Source: Verrucomicrobiota bacterium (GTDB lineage: Bacteria; Verrucomicrobiota; Verrucomicrobiia; Opitutales; Opitutaceae). From it: 42,640 nucleotides of DNA. The position numbers and the translations under genes are program-made. Under the pieces are notes generated by a model, which saw only the letters and a program-made list of their open reading frames with translations, ran no database searches and was not told where the DNA came from. The stretch spans positions 1 to 42,640 of the forward strand of contig JAEWIY010000167.1 of assembly GCA_023386835.1 (NCBI GenBank), in the 5' to 3' direction. Below are positions 6,083 to 14,232 of this stretch, piece after piece (positions within the stretch are counted from its first letter, which is position 1; each line of letters begins with the position of its first letter).

Positions 6083-8320
6083 ATGATCGTCGGAATCCAT
6101 CCGCTCGCGGGCTTTGACAAGCTCCTGCACTACACCGTGCCGGAGCGGCTGGCGGGCGAAGTCACGATCGGTTCGCTGGTTCGGGCGCCGATGGGCCGGC
6201 GGTTCATCATCGGCATCGTCGGCGTGCTCGGTCCGCCGGCGGATTTTCCGGTCGACCGGCTGAAGAGCATCGTGGGCGCCGTTTATCCGTTTCCCGCGCT
6301 GCCGCCGGACCTGCTCGAATTGGCCAAGTGGATGGCCACCTACTACGCCGCGCCGTTGGACGGTATCATTGAGGCGATGCTGCCGGCGGCAGTCCGGCGT
6401 GGGGCGGCTCTCAAAGTGCAGAAGCACCTCGCAGTGGCGCAAACTCTGACGCCGGAGGAACTCGAGGCGCTGGAAAAACGCGCTCCGCAGCAGGCGAAAC
6501 TGTACCGTTTCGTCGCGCAGCAGTTCCGGCCGCCGGCGAAACCCCTCGTATTGCAGCGGCTGCAAGTGGGCGCGGCGGCGGCGACGGCGTTGGTCAAGCG
6601 CGGTTATCTGAAGGAAGAGGCGCGTCGGATCGAGCGGGTCGCGTACGCGGATGATTTTGCCGCGGGTGAACTGGTGGCGGCGCAACCGCACCAGTTAAAC
6701 GCTGAGCAGCAGGCGGCGGCGGATACCCTTAAGCGTCGCATCGAGGCGGCGGAGTTCGGGGTGACGTTGCTGCATGGCGTGACGGGTTCGGGGAAAACCG
6801 AGGTTTACCTGCGCGCGATTCACGAGGCGTTGCAGGCGGGCGGTGGTGTGGTGCTGCTCGTGCCCGAAGTTGCCCTCACGCCGCAAACCGTCGCGCGTCT
6901 GCGCAGCCGGTTGGAAGCCATCGCGCCGGGCCACGCGTGTGTCGTCTGGCACAGCCATCTGAGTGAAGGCGAGCGGCTCGACGGATGGTACGCGCTCGCG
7001 ACCGGCGCGGCGCGCATCGTCGTCGGAGCGCGTTCGGCGATCTTCGCGCCGGTTCAGAATCTGCGGCTGATCGTCGTCGATGAGGAGCACGAGCCGGCCT
7101 ACAAACAGGATGAGACGCCGCGCTATCACGGGCGTGATGTCGCGGTCATGCGGGCGAAGCTCACCCGTGCTCACTGCCTGCTCGGATCCGCGACGCCGTC
7201 ACTCGAGAGTTTCGCCAACGCCGAGACGGGACGGTACGGCCTGGTGCGGCTGACCCAGCGCATCGATTCACGCAAGCTGCCGGACATCGACATTGTCGAT
7301 ATGCGGATCGAGATCACGCGATCGCGCGGGCTGACGACGTTGTCGCGAAAGCTTGTCGACGCGATGCATCGCCGTTTCGAGCGCAAGGAGCAGACGATCC
7401 TGTTCATCAACCGGCGTGGCTACTCGTCCTCGATGCTCTGCACCAAGTGCGGCCACGTCGAAGAGTGTGGGCACTGCAGCATCACGATGACGTATCACCG
7501 CGCCGACGAGCGCTTGCGCTGTCACTTGTGTGGTGACGAGCGGGCCGCACCCGCACGCTGCCCGAAATGCGGTGCGCCCGAGATTCGCTGGCGCGGTCTC
7601 GGCACCCAGCGCGTCGAGGAGGCGGTGCGACGTGTGCTGCCACGCGCCCGCGTTGAGCGCATGGATGCGGATACGATGGCGCGGAAGAACCGGTTTCGAG
7701 AGGTGCTGGCCAAGTTTCGCGCGGGGCAGATCGACGTGCTCGTGGGCACGCAAATGATCGGCAAGGGGCTGGATTTTCCAAACGTGACCCTCGTCGGTTT
7801 GATTGACGCGGACATCTCGATGCACCTGCCGGATTTTCGCGCCAACGAGCGCACGTTCCAGTTGCTGGTCCAGGTGGCGGGACGCGCGGGGCGCGGTGAT
7901 CGGGCGGGGGAGGTGGTCGTGCAGACGTTCACGCCGCAGGCCGAGCCGATCCAGTTTTCCCGCCATGCGGACTTCGACGGTTTTGCGGCGAGCGAACTCG
8001 CGCTGCGGCGGCAGTTCCGGTATCCACCTTTTCGGCACCTGATCCATCACGTGTTTCGGGGGCCGAATCCGGAGAAGCTGCAGTTCTACGCCGAGCAATG
8101 GGCGCGTCATGTGGAAAAGGAGCTGGGCGACCGGCTGGAGCTCCGAGGGCCGACGCCATCGCCGATCGAGAAGATCAAGGACCACTATCGTTTTCAGATC
8201 TGGTACTTCACCGGTGGCGTGACGCGGGTGATTGCTGATTTGAACAAGCTCCGGCAGGCGTTCAGCTGGTCGGAGGACGTCGTGCAGGTGTTGGATGTTG
8301 ATCCGGTCAGCCTGATGTAG
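6083..8320 (+). CDS. priA: Primosomal protein N' (PriA) helicase
   Basis: PriA is a 3'-to-5' superfamily 2 helicase that recognises stalled replication forks and reloads the replicative helicase. The 745-residue protein shows the N-terminal 3'-end-binding domain, Walker A HGVTGSGKTEVYL (231-243) and the DEEH box (VVDEEHEPAYKQDETPRYHG, 331-350). SAT motif LLGSATPSLESF follows. Eight zinc-binding cysteines lie at 453, 456, 462, 465, 480, 483, 493 and 496. The late motif GTQMIGKGLDFPNVTLVG and the Q/R motif VQVAGRAGRGDR complete the helicase core. Length and order match the family. The ATG at 6083 fits the usual N-terminus (VGIHPLAGFDKLLHYTVP). Divergently transcribed from the Fur-like gene. Confidence 0.97.
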   Translation: MIVGIHPLAGFDKLLHYTVPERLAGEVTIGSLVRAPMGRRFIIGIVGVLGPPADFPVDRLKSIVGAVYPFPALPPDLLELAKWMATYYAAPLDGIIEAMLPAAVRRGAALKVQKHLAVAQTLTPEELEALEKRAPQQAKLYRFVAQQFRPPAKPLVLQRLQVGAAAATALVKRGYLKEEARRIERVAYADDFAAGELVAAQPHQLNAEQQAAADTLKRRIEAAEFGVTLLHGVTGSGKTEVYLRAIHEALQAGGGVVLLVPEVALTPQTVARLRSRLEAIAPGHACVVWHSHLSEGERLDGWYALATGAARIVVGARSAIFAPVQNLRLIVVDEEHEPAYKQDETPRYHGRDVAVMRAKLTRAHCLLGSATPSLESFANAETGRYGLVRLTQRIDSRKLPDIDIVDMRIEITRSRGLTTLSRKLVDAMHRRFERKEQTILFINRRGYSSSMLCTKCGHVEECGHCSITMTYHRADERLRCHLCGDERAAPARCPKCGAPEIRWRGLGTQRVEEAVRRVLPRARVERMDADTMARKNRFREVLAKFRAGQIDVLVGTQMIGKGLDFPNVTLVGLIDADISMHLPDFRANERTFQLLVQVAGRAGRGDRAGEVVVQTFTPQAEPIQFSRHADFDGFAASELALRRQFRYPPFRHLIHHVFRGPNPEKLQFYAEQWARHVEKELGDRLELRGPTPSPIEKIKDHYRFQIWYFTGGVTRVIADLNKLRQAFSWSEDVVQVLDVDPVSLM

Positions 8321-8371
8321 TGCTCGCAGCGTGAACCGAGGGCGGACGACGCGGTCTGCATCGAATTCACC

Positions 8372-9151
8372 ATGCCTGCGCAGCCCACGAAGAGTAGCCC
8401 GCCCGCGCCGCAGGAGGCGCGTTGGTCCGCACTGATCCCGGACGATCAGTGGGCGGTTTTTCAATCCGGACGCGAAGCGGCGGCGGAGGTCAATGTCCCG
8501 GTGCTTCTCGGCGGTGCGATGGCGCTCGCCACCTACACGGGGCGGTGGCGCAACACCAAGGACATCGACTTCATCGTACGTCCGGAGCATCGCGAGCGGC
8601 TGATCGCGGCGCTGCGCAAGCGGAAGTTCGAGGACTACTACCACCAGCAGGAGTACGACCGCTCGTGGATTTTTCGCGGTTTCCGCGACGGAGTGATTCT
8701 CGACGTGATTTGGGACCTGCCGAATCACCGGGTGCAGGTCGACGATGCCTGGTTCGAGCATGCCCGCGCCGTCGCGGTGAAGGACGAGATCGCGCACGCC
8801 ATGCCGCTCGAGGAGCTGATCCGCGTGAAGCTCTACGTGATGCAGCGCGAGCGCTGCGATTGGGTCGACGTCCTGAACGCCCTGGCCGGATCGGTGGAGC
8901 AGGTGAACTGGGAGCACCTCGTGGCGCGGATGGGTCGTGACCTGCCGCTGTTGCAGGCGGTGCTGACGGTTTTTTCGTGGATGAGTCCGGGACGCGCGCG
9001 TGCGATCCCGGAGGCGATCCGGCAGCGTTTCGCGCTGCCGACGGTGCAGACGGATGATTCCGAGGCGATGGAGCAGCGCCGCATCCGGCTGTTCGACAGC
9101 CGGCCGTGGTTCGCGCCGCTGGAGCCGGAAGACCGGATGTTGGAACGGTGA
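8372..9151 (+). CDS. Nucleotidyltransferase-fold protein (AbiEii/NTP_transf-like)
   Basis: This 259-residue protein has the minimal nucleotidyltransferase signature: VLLGGAMALATYTGRWRNTK (G47, G48) followed by DIDFIV (D64, D66), and a third carboxylate at about D111 in VILDVIWDL. The first 20 residues are Pro/Ala-rich and unstructured. The region after residue 130 is helical. Such proteins include antitoxin-linked AbiEii toxins and many proteins of unknown substrate; there is no obvious AbiEi-type antitoxin gene beside it, so I do not call a toxin-antitoxin system. It follows priA by 51 bases and precedes a TIM-barrel gene on the same strand. Confidence 0.75.
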   Translation: MPAQPTKSSPPAPQEARWSALIPDDQWAVFQSGREAAAEVNVPVLLGGAMALATYTGRWRNTKDIDFIVRPEHRERLIAALRKRKFEDYYHQQEYDRSWIFRGFRDGVILDVIWDLPNHRVQVDDAWFEHARAVAVKDEIAHAMPLEELIRVKLYVMQRERCDWVDVLNALAGSVEQVNWEHLVARMGRDLPLLQAVLTVFSWMSPGRARAIPEAIRQRFALPTVQTDDSEAMEQRRIRLFDSRPWFAPLEPEDRMLER

Positions 9152-9242
9152 AGGGCCGCGGCGTAATGGAGCGGGAACTACAGCCGGCGTCGTTTGCAGG
9201 ACGCGAAGGCTGCAACAGGATGCCCCGCGGCGGGACAAGGTT

Positions 9243-10019
9243 ATGAAAATCGGAGCGATGAATCACCCGGGACGGCCGCTGGTGGCGGAGTTGCGCTGGA
9301 TGGCGGAGCTGAAATTGGAATTCGTCGATTTGACGCTCGAGCCGCCGGTGGTGGCGTCCTGGCAGGTCGATCGGGCGGCCGTGCGGGATCAGATTCGGGA
9401 GTTCGGTTTCGAGGTGGTTGGTCATACCGCCTACTACTTGCCGATCGGTTCGTCCTTTCCCACGTTGCGCCGTGCCGCGATCGAAGAACTCAAGCGTTGC
9501 CTTGAGATCTTCGCGGTGGTGGGGGCTCGCTGGATGAACGTCCACCCCGACGGGCATGCGCCGTTTTGCGACGAACGCACCGTCGTGGAGCGCAACGTCG
9601 AGTCCTTGCGCGAGTTGGTGGAGTTCGGCCGGAGTGTCGGAGTCGGGGTGATGGTCGAAAACGTTCCAGGCCGCTTCAACAATGCCGCGCAACTGGCGGC
9701 GCTGCTGGACCCGGTGCCCGGACTCGGGCTGCATCTGGATATCGGTCACTGCAATCTCGGCGTGGAGCAGAATACGACCGAGGAAATCCTGGCGCGGTTT
9801 GCGGCGCGACTGGCGCACGTGCACCTGCATGACAACCGCGGCGGACACGCGGACCTGCATCTGGCCCTCGGTATGGGAAACATGGATAGTCTGCGCTACG
9901 TGCGGGCGCTGAAACGCAGTGGATACGATGGCACGATCACGCTGGAGGTCTTTTCGCCCGATCCCCACTTTCTTGGCTACAGCCGCGATCTGCTCCGCAG
10001 TTGGTGGAACGCGGCGTAG
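9243..10019 (+). CDS. Sugar phosphate isomerase/epimerase family (AP-endonuclease 2 TIM barrel)
   Basis: This 258-residue TIM-barrel protein is of the xylose-isomerase-like family. Likely metal ligands in the expected order are H61 (VVGHTAYYLP), H101 (WMNVHPDGH), E139 (VMVENVPGRF), D166 and H169 (LHLDIGHCNLG), H194/H196 (AHVHLHDNRGG) and E235 (TLEVFSP). These proteins act on sugars or sugar acids, or as AP endonucleases; the substrate cannot be read from sequence. The ATG at 9243 is chosen because homologous barrels begin with MKIGAMNHP-like first strands; the open frame extends further upstream but overlaps the preceding gene and looks non-coding there. Confidence 0.85.
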   Translation: MKIGAMNHPGRPLVAELRWMAELKLEFVDLTLEPPVVASWQVDRAAVRDQIREFGFEVVGHTAYYLPIGSSFPTLRRAAIEELKRCLEIFAVVGARWMNVHPDGHAPFCDERTVVERNVESLRELVEFGRSVGVGVMVENVPGRFNNAAQLAALLDPVPGLGLHLDIGHCNLGVEQNTTEEILARFAARLAHVHLHDNRGGHADLHLALGMGNMDSLRYVRALKRSGYDGTITLEVFSPDPHFLGYSRDLLRSWWNAA

Positions 10020-10148
10020 TGCTGCGCGCGGCGCTAATCGCCCGCGTCTTGCAGAATGCCCGTAAAAATCCTTCGAACAGGGATTCCCTGACCGGAAAAA
10101 TGCGGTTCGGGGCCTGACAGACCGCGCGGAACTTCTCACAGTTTCGCC

Positions 10149-10487
10149 ATGCTTCCGTTGGGGTTCGTGCTTTGCTGGGCGGTTCTGTGCACCCAACTTT
10201 TCCTCGCGTACTACATCACGGCGGGGTGCATCAAAGGTACGTTCCCCCGGCGTGACGTGATCCTGCTGCCGTTGGTGATGCTGACGATCTCGGCCACAGT
10301 GGCGTACACCCTGCGGACGGCCTTGGTTTTTGCGCCCGATGTCGCGGCCCTGCGCACGGAAATGGCGGTGTATGTCGCCTGCGCCGGCCAGTTGCTGGGC
10401 GTGTTCGGTGCCGCACTGGTGCATCGCCGGCGACTGATCGAGCTGGCGGACCGGGAGCGCTCGCAACGACAAGAGGTTGCAGGTTAA
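10149..10487 (+). CDS. Small three-helix membrane protein of unknown function
   Basis: This 112-residue protein has three predicted membrane helices (roughly residues 4-26, 36-60 and 70-92) and a basic, charged C-terminal tail (HRRRLIELADRERSQRQEV). I do not recognise a family. It lies between the TIM-barrel gene and the hybrid histidine kinase, about 120 bases from either, on the same strand. Codon use is like its neighbours, which supports a real gene. Confidence 0.6.
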   Translation: MLPLGFVLCWAVLCTQLFLAYYITAGCIKGTFPRRDVILLPLVMLTISATVAYTLRTALVFAPDVAALRTEMAVYVACAGQLLGVFGAALVHRRRLIELADRERSQRQEVAG

Positions 10488-10604
10488 AGCCAAGCGTCGG
10501 GCGGTACCGAAGGGGGCAGCGCACCGTTGACGCATTTCGCCGGGGCGTGGACAGTGCCGGCGCACCGGAGTCCAGTGACGGCGCTCCTGATTTAAGCCCC
10601 TTTT

Positions 10605-12848
10605 GTGTTTCGTTCCTTTCGTCCGCTTTTTCGCTCGATCCGTGGACGCTTGATTCTGCTGGTCGCGGCGGCGCTATTTCCGGCGGCGTTGCTCGCGGGC
10701 TGGTTGATCTTCCAAGCGTACCAGAATGAACGCAGCGTAATGGAGCGCCACGTGCTGGAGACCGCGCGCGCCATGGGCGCCTTGGTCGACGCTGCGATGC
10801 GGGAGCGGGAGGCGCTGCTGCGCGGGCTGTCGACATCCGGCTTTCTTCAGAACGGGCAGTTCGCGGAGTTTCGCCGTCAGGTGGAGTCGGTGGTACCTTC
10901 ATCAGGTGAGTGGGTCGTGCTCTCGGATCACACCAACCAGCAGCTGCTCAACACCAGCCAGCCGGCGGGCACGCCACTGCCCGGCGGAACGTATCTGCAG
11001 GAACGATACGAGGCCCTGTCGTCCGGCCGCACCTACTTCTCCAACCTGACGATTGGGCCGGCGACGCAGGAGCCGGTGCTCTACACCGCCATCGGGCTGC
11101 GACGGCCCGGCGGAGGCGGGCTTGGGCTGGCCTGGGTGATGACCCCGGAGACGCTGACCCGCTCGCTGCTCAGTCATCACATTGCCGAGGGCTGGCTCGT
11201 CTCGGTGGTGGATCGCGAAGGCGTGATTGCGGCGCGGAGCCGGGACGGGGCGAAGTTCGTGGGCCAGAACCCGAGCGCGGCCATGCGCACGGCCATCGAA
11301 GCCGGCGAAGGGCTGATCGAATCGGTGACGCTGGACGGCGTGCGAAGCCTCACGGCGTTCCATCGCGTGCCGCGCACGGGATGGACGGTGATCATCGCGG
11401 CGCCGCGGGGCAGCCTGCTCGCTTCGGCGCAGGAACTGTTGTGGGTGACGGTGGGCGTCTCGCTGTTGTCCGCGTTGCTCGCCTTCATCATCGCGGCGCG
11501 AGTGGGCCGTGCAGTCGTGGACGGCGTGCAGACACTCGTCACGTCGACGCGGGAGCTGAGCCAGGGAGCGGCGCAGGAAGCGAAGCCCACTGGAATCAAC
11601 GAGACGGATTTTGTCGCGCGGGCGCTGTCGGAAGTATCGCTAAAACTCGCGGCGCGCCGGGATGAGCTGGCACGGGCGCGCGACGAGGCGTTGGCGGCGT
11701 CGCGCGCGAAGGATGAATTCCTGGCAGCGTTGTCTCATGAGCTGCGTACGCCGCTCAATCCGGTGCTGTTGCTGTCGAGTGATGCGGCGCGCGACGAGCG
11801 CTATCCGACGGAGGCGCGGGAGGTGTTTGCCACGATTGCGAAGAATGCGGCGCTGGAGGCGCGGTTGATCGACGACCTGCTCGACCTGACGCGGATCGCC
11901 CGCGGCAAGCTGCGCCTCGAGGCGCAGCCGGTGCAGTTGCACGACGTGCTGCGGGATGCGGTGGCGACGGTGCAGGCGGAGCTTTCGAGCAAGCGATTGT
12001 CGCTCCAGCTTTCCCTGGGCGCTGCGTCGAGCCGGGTCACGGGTGATGCCGCGCGACTGCAGCAGGTGTTCTGGAACGTGTTGAGCAACGCGATCAAGTT
12101 CACGCCGGCCGGCGGTTCGATCACGGTCACGACTGAGGACCAGGAAGGGCGCATTCGTGCCCGGATCGCGGATACCGGCATGGGTATCACCGAGGGGGAG
12201 CTGGAACGCATTTTTGCGTCATTCACGCAGGGCGATCACGCGGCCGGGGGATCGCACCGATTCGGTGGACTGGGCTTGGGCCTGGCGATTTCGCGTCAGC
12301 TGGTGGAACTGCATTCCGGCGCCATCCGTGCGGAGAGCCCGGGCCGGGGCCGAGGCGCCACCTTTGTGGTGGAGCTGCCGCTGGCGCCGGCTGCTCCGGC
12401 TCCGAGCGTCGGGCCCACTCCGGCGCTGGGGGATCAGACGGCGCAACCGATCACCGGCCGACGCGTTCTGCTGGTCGAGGATCACGCACCGACGCGGGCG
12501 GCGCTCGCCGGGTTGTTAGAGAAACGTGGATACGATCCGGTGTCGGCGGCATCGATGGCGGACGCGCTGCGGTTGGTCGAAAACGAGCGGGTGGACTTTG
12601 TGATCTCCGACATCGGATTGCCCGACGGAGACGGGTACCAGCTGATGCGGACGTTGCGCGACCGGCACAGTCTGGTTGGCGTGGCGCTTTCCGGATACGG
12701 CTCGGAGGACGACGTGGAGCGTGGCCGGCAAGCCGGGTTCCAGGCGCACCTGACCAAGCCGGTCACCGTCGGGATGTTGGAGTCAGCCCTGGCCACCCTG
12801 TCTGCGACGTCCACGAACCCGACGATCGCGCCGCCGGTGACGAACTGA
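10605..12848 (+). CDS. Hybrid sensor histidine kinase with C-terminal receiver domain
   Basis: This inner-membrane sensor would autophosphorylate and pass phosphate to its own receiver domain. The 747-residue protein has TM1 at about 15-36, a periplasmic dCache-like sensor domain (about 40-270) and TM2 at about 278-298. After a linker comes the HisKA box KDEFLAALSHELRTPLNP (H378), then the HATPase domain with N495 (NAIKF), D523 (IADTGMGI) and the G box GGLGLGLAISRQL. An Ala/Pro linker leads to a receiver domain (VLLVEDH, phosphoacceptor D669 in VISDIGLPDGDG, LTKP lysine). The start is a GTG; an in-frame TAA at 10593-10595 leaves no other start before TM1. The output may pass to a separate histidine phosphotransfer protein not in the window. 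Confidence 0.92.
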   Translation: MFRSFRPLFRSIRGRLILLVAAALFPAALLAGWLIFQAYQNERSVMERHVLETARAMGALVDAAMREREALLRGLSTSGFLQNGQFAEFRRQVESVVPSSGEWVVLSDHTNQQLLNTSQPAGTPLPGGTYLQERYEALSSGRTYFSNLTIGPATQEPVLYTAIGLRRPGGGGLGLAWVMTPETLTRSLLSHHIAEGWLVSVVDREGVIAARSRDGAKFVGQNPSAAMRTAIEAGEGLIESVTLDGVRSLTAFHRVPRTGWTVIIAAPRGSLLASAQELLWVTVGVSLLSALLAFIIAARVGRAVVDGVQTLVTSTRELSQGAAQEAKPTGINETDFVARALSEVSLKLAARRDELARARDEALAASRAKDEFLAALSHELRTPLNPVLLLSSDAARDERYPTEAREVFATIAKNAALEARLIDDLLDLTRIARGKLRLEAQPVQLHDVLRDAVATVQAELSSKRLSLQLSLGAASSRVTGDAARLQQVFWNVLSNAIKFTPAGGSITVTTEDQEGRIRARIADTGMGITEGELERIFASFTQGDHAAGGSHRFGGLGLGLAISRQLVELHSGAIRAESPGRGRGATFVVELPLAPAAPAPSVGPTPALGDQTAQPITGRRVLLVEDHAPTRAALAGLLEKRGYDPVSAASMADALRLVENERVDFVISDIGLPDGDGYQLMRTLRDRHSLVGVALSGYGSEDDVERGRQAGFQAHLTKPVTVGMLESALATLSATSTNPTIAPPVTN

Positions 12849-12876
12849 CTGACCGAGCCAGAAATTTCACGCGCAC

Positions 12877-12905
12877 GTCGGCTCACCTGTGCTGTCTGAG
12901 CCGAC
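12877..12905. terminator. Hairpin between the hybrid kinase and wrbA
   Basis: GTCGGCTCA and TGAGCCGAC form a perfect 9-base-pair stem around an 11-base loop. There is no T tract, so it may be a Rho-assisted terminator of the kinase gene, a processing hairpin or an operator just upstream of wrbA, whose start is 19 bases away. Confidence 0.4.
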
Positions 12906-12923
12906 GAACCCCCAAAGAATCCT

Positions 12924-13544
12924 ATGAGCGTACGTGTAAAGGTCATCTTCCATAGCCTGTACGGACACGTGTTTAGAATGGCGGAGGCCGTCGCGGCCGG
13001 GGCGCGAGAGGTCGCCGGGGCGGAGGTGGAGTTACTCCAAGTGGCGGAAACGCTGCCCAGCGAGATATTGCAAAAAATGGGTGCAGTGGAGGCGAAGGAG
13101 CGGTTTGCCCACGTCCCGTTGGCGGATCCGAAGAAGCTCGCGGAAACCGATGCGCTGTTTTTTGGGTCGGGGACTCGTTTTGGAAGTGCGACGGCGCAGA
13201 TGCAGGCGTTCTTCGACGCCACCGGATCGCACTGGAACAGCGGTGCTCTGGTGGGCAAGGTGGGCAGCGTCTTTACGTCGACCGCCAGCCAGCATGGGGG
13301 ACAGGAGACGACGCTGATCAGCATGCAGACATTTCTGTTTCACCAAGGCATGGTCGTCGTCGGCGTGCCTTACGCGGAACAACGTTTGCTGATGATGAAG
13401 GAGATCACCGGGGGCTCGCCGTATGGCGCTTCGACGATCACCGATGCGCAGGGCGAACGGATGCCAAGCGAAAACGAGTTGGCCATCGCCCGTTACCAAG
13501 GTCGGCACGGAACCGAGATTGCGGCCAAACTAGCGCGGCGCTGA
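12924..13544 (+). CDS. wrbA: NAD(P)H:quinone oxidoreductase WrbA
   Basis: A 206-residue flavodoxin-fold, FMN-binding enzyme that reduces quinones by two electrons and protects against oxidative stress. The family pattern is clear: KVIFHSLYGHVFRMAEAVAAGA at the N-terminus (phosphate-binding loop), DALFFGSGTRFGSATAQMQAF, GKVGSVFTSTASQHGGQETT and MVVVGVPYA, ending GASTITDAQGERMPSENELA and ARYQGRH. The first-strand loop has HSLYGH where many homologues have YSTYGH. Convergent with the DUF1003 gene. Confidence 0.95.
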   Translation: MSVRVKVIFHSLYGHVFRMAEAVAAGAREVAGAEVELLQVAETLPSEILQKMGAVEAKERFAHVPLADPKKLAETDALFFGSGTRFGSATAQMQAFFDATGSHWNSGALVGKVGSVFTSTASQHGGQETTLISMQTFLFHQGMVVVGVPYAEQRLLMMKEITGGSPYGASTITDAQGERMPSENELAIARYQGRHGTEIAAKLARR

Positions 13545-13588
13545 AGAGTTCCTCGGAAGGGCGCTGGAGCCGTCCGCTGCCAAGGGCC

Positions 13589-14131
13589 CTAGTCTGATTT
13601 GGGCGGGACGGGCGTCGGCTTCTCCAACTTGTCGAGCACGGCGTCGGCGTGGACGTCGTGTTTCAGCGGTTCGAGATCGGGATCATTGGCGGCCTCGATG
13701 CCCATTCGCTGGGCAATCTCGCTCACGAGTTTAACGAGGCGCGTCACTTCATGTTCGGCCAGCAGGCTGATCTGCAGGTCCAGATCCGCGCGCTTGTCCG
13801 CCAGCGCGGCCATGCGGTTCTGGGTGATGAGGATGAACGTGGAGAGGAAGATCGCTTCCACCGAAGCGGCCATCGCCAGAACGACCAGGGTGGGATCGAA
13901 CTTCGGAAAGGGGGACCAACGTGAATTCCAGAGAATCCAGCCGCCGAAATAGACGATGTGCAGATACACAAACGTCATGCTTCCGGTGAACCGTGTGATC
14001 GCGTCGGCCACCCGGTCCTGCAGGCCCTTGCGCTCATCCTCCCGTTGCCGGCGGGCAATCAGGATGCGGATGTTTTCTTCGACGACGGGGGCGACACCAC
14101 GAGTCGGATCTGGGTTTTCGGGAGAGGACAT
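13589..14131 (-). CDS. DUF1003 family membrane protein
   Basis: This 180-residue protein has the DUF1003 core: ADAITRFTGSMTFVYLHIVYF, WILWNSRWSPFPKFDPTLVV, LAMAASVEAIFLSTFILITQ and NRMAALADKRADLDLQISLL. Two membrane helices are expected, with a helical C-terminal region that often follows in the family (HEVTRLVKLVSEIAQRMGI). The function is unknown. The ATG at 14131 (MSSPENPDP) is preferred over one 69 bases upstream, whose extra residues are Arg/Ser-rich and unlike the family. Divergent from mpl. Confidence 0.88.
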   Translation of the reverse strand: MSSPENPDPTRGVAPVVEENIRILIARRQREDERKGLQDRVADAITRFTGSMTFVYLHIVYFGGWILWNSRWSPFPKFDPTLVVLAMAASVEAIFLSTFILITQNRMAALADKRADLDLQISLLAEHEVTRLVKLVSEIAQRMGIEAANDPDLEPLKHDVHADAVLDKLEKPTPVPPKSD

Positions 14132-14232
14132 CGTCGGCCAGTCAGGTTGGGCGCGGCGGGACGAACCGTTCGCGCGCCGTGTGCGGGAGGGACATTGCAA
14201 ATTGGCCGGCGTGCCGCTGAATCACCGGACGG

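Noticed and set aside
8372..9151. AbiE-type toxin-antitoxin system
   Set aside because: The nucleotidyltransferase fold is present, but no AbiEi-like antitoxin gene lies next to it.
7268..9238. A 656-codon open frame on the minus strand
   Set aside because: It is antisense to priA, whose helicase and zinc motifs are certain, and has the composition of a GC-rich shadow frame.
10060..10120. tRNA-like sequence (CCTTCGAACAGGGATT)
   Set aside because: It resembles a T-arm only by a short AATCC/GGATT stem; no acceptor, D or anticodon arms can be drawn around it.
8571..10565. A 664-codon open frame on the minus strand
   Set aside because: It lies opposite the nucleotidyltransferase-like and TIM-barrel genes, is very rich in Arg, His, Pro and Gln, and shows no domain. 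High GC content keeps such antisense frames open.
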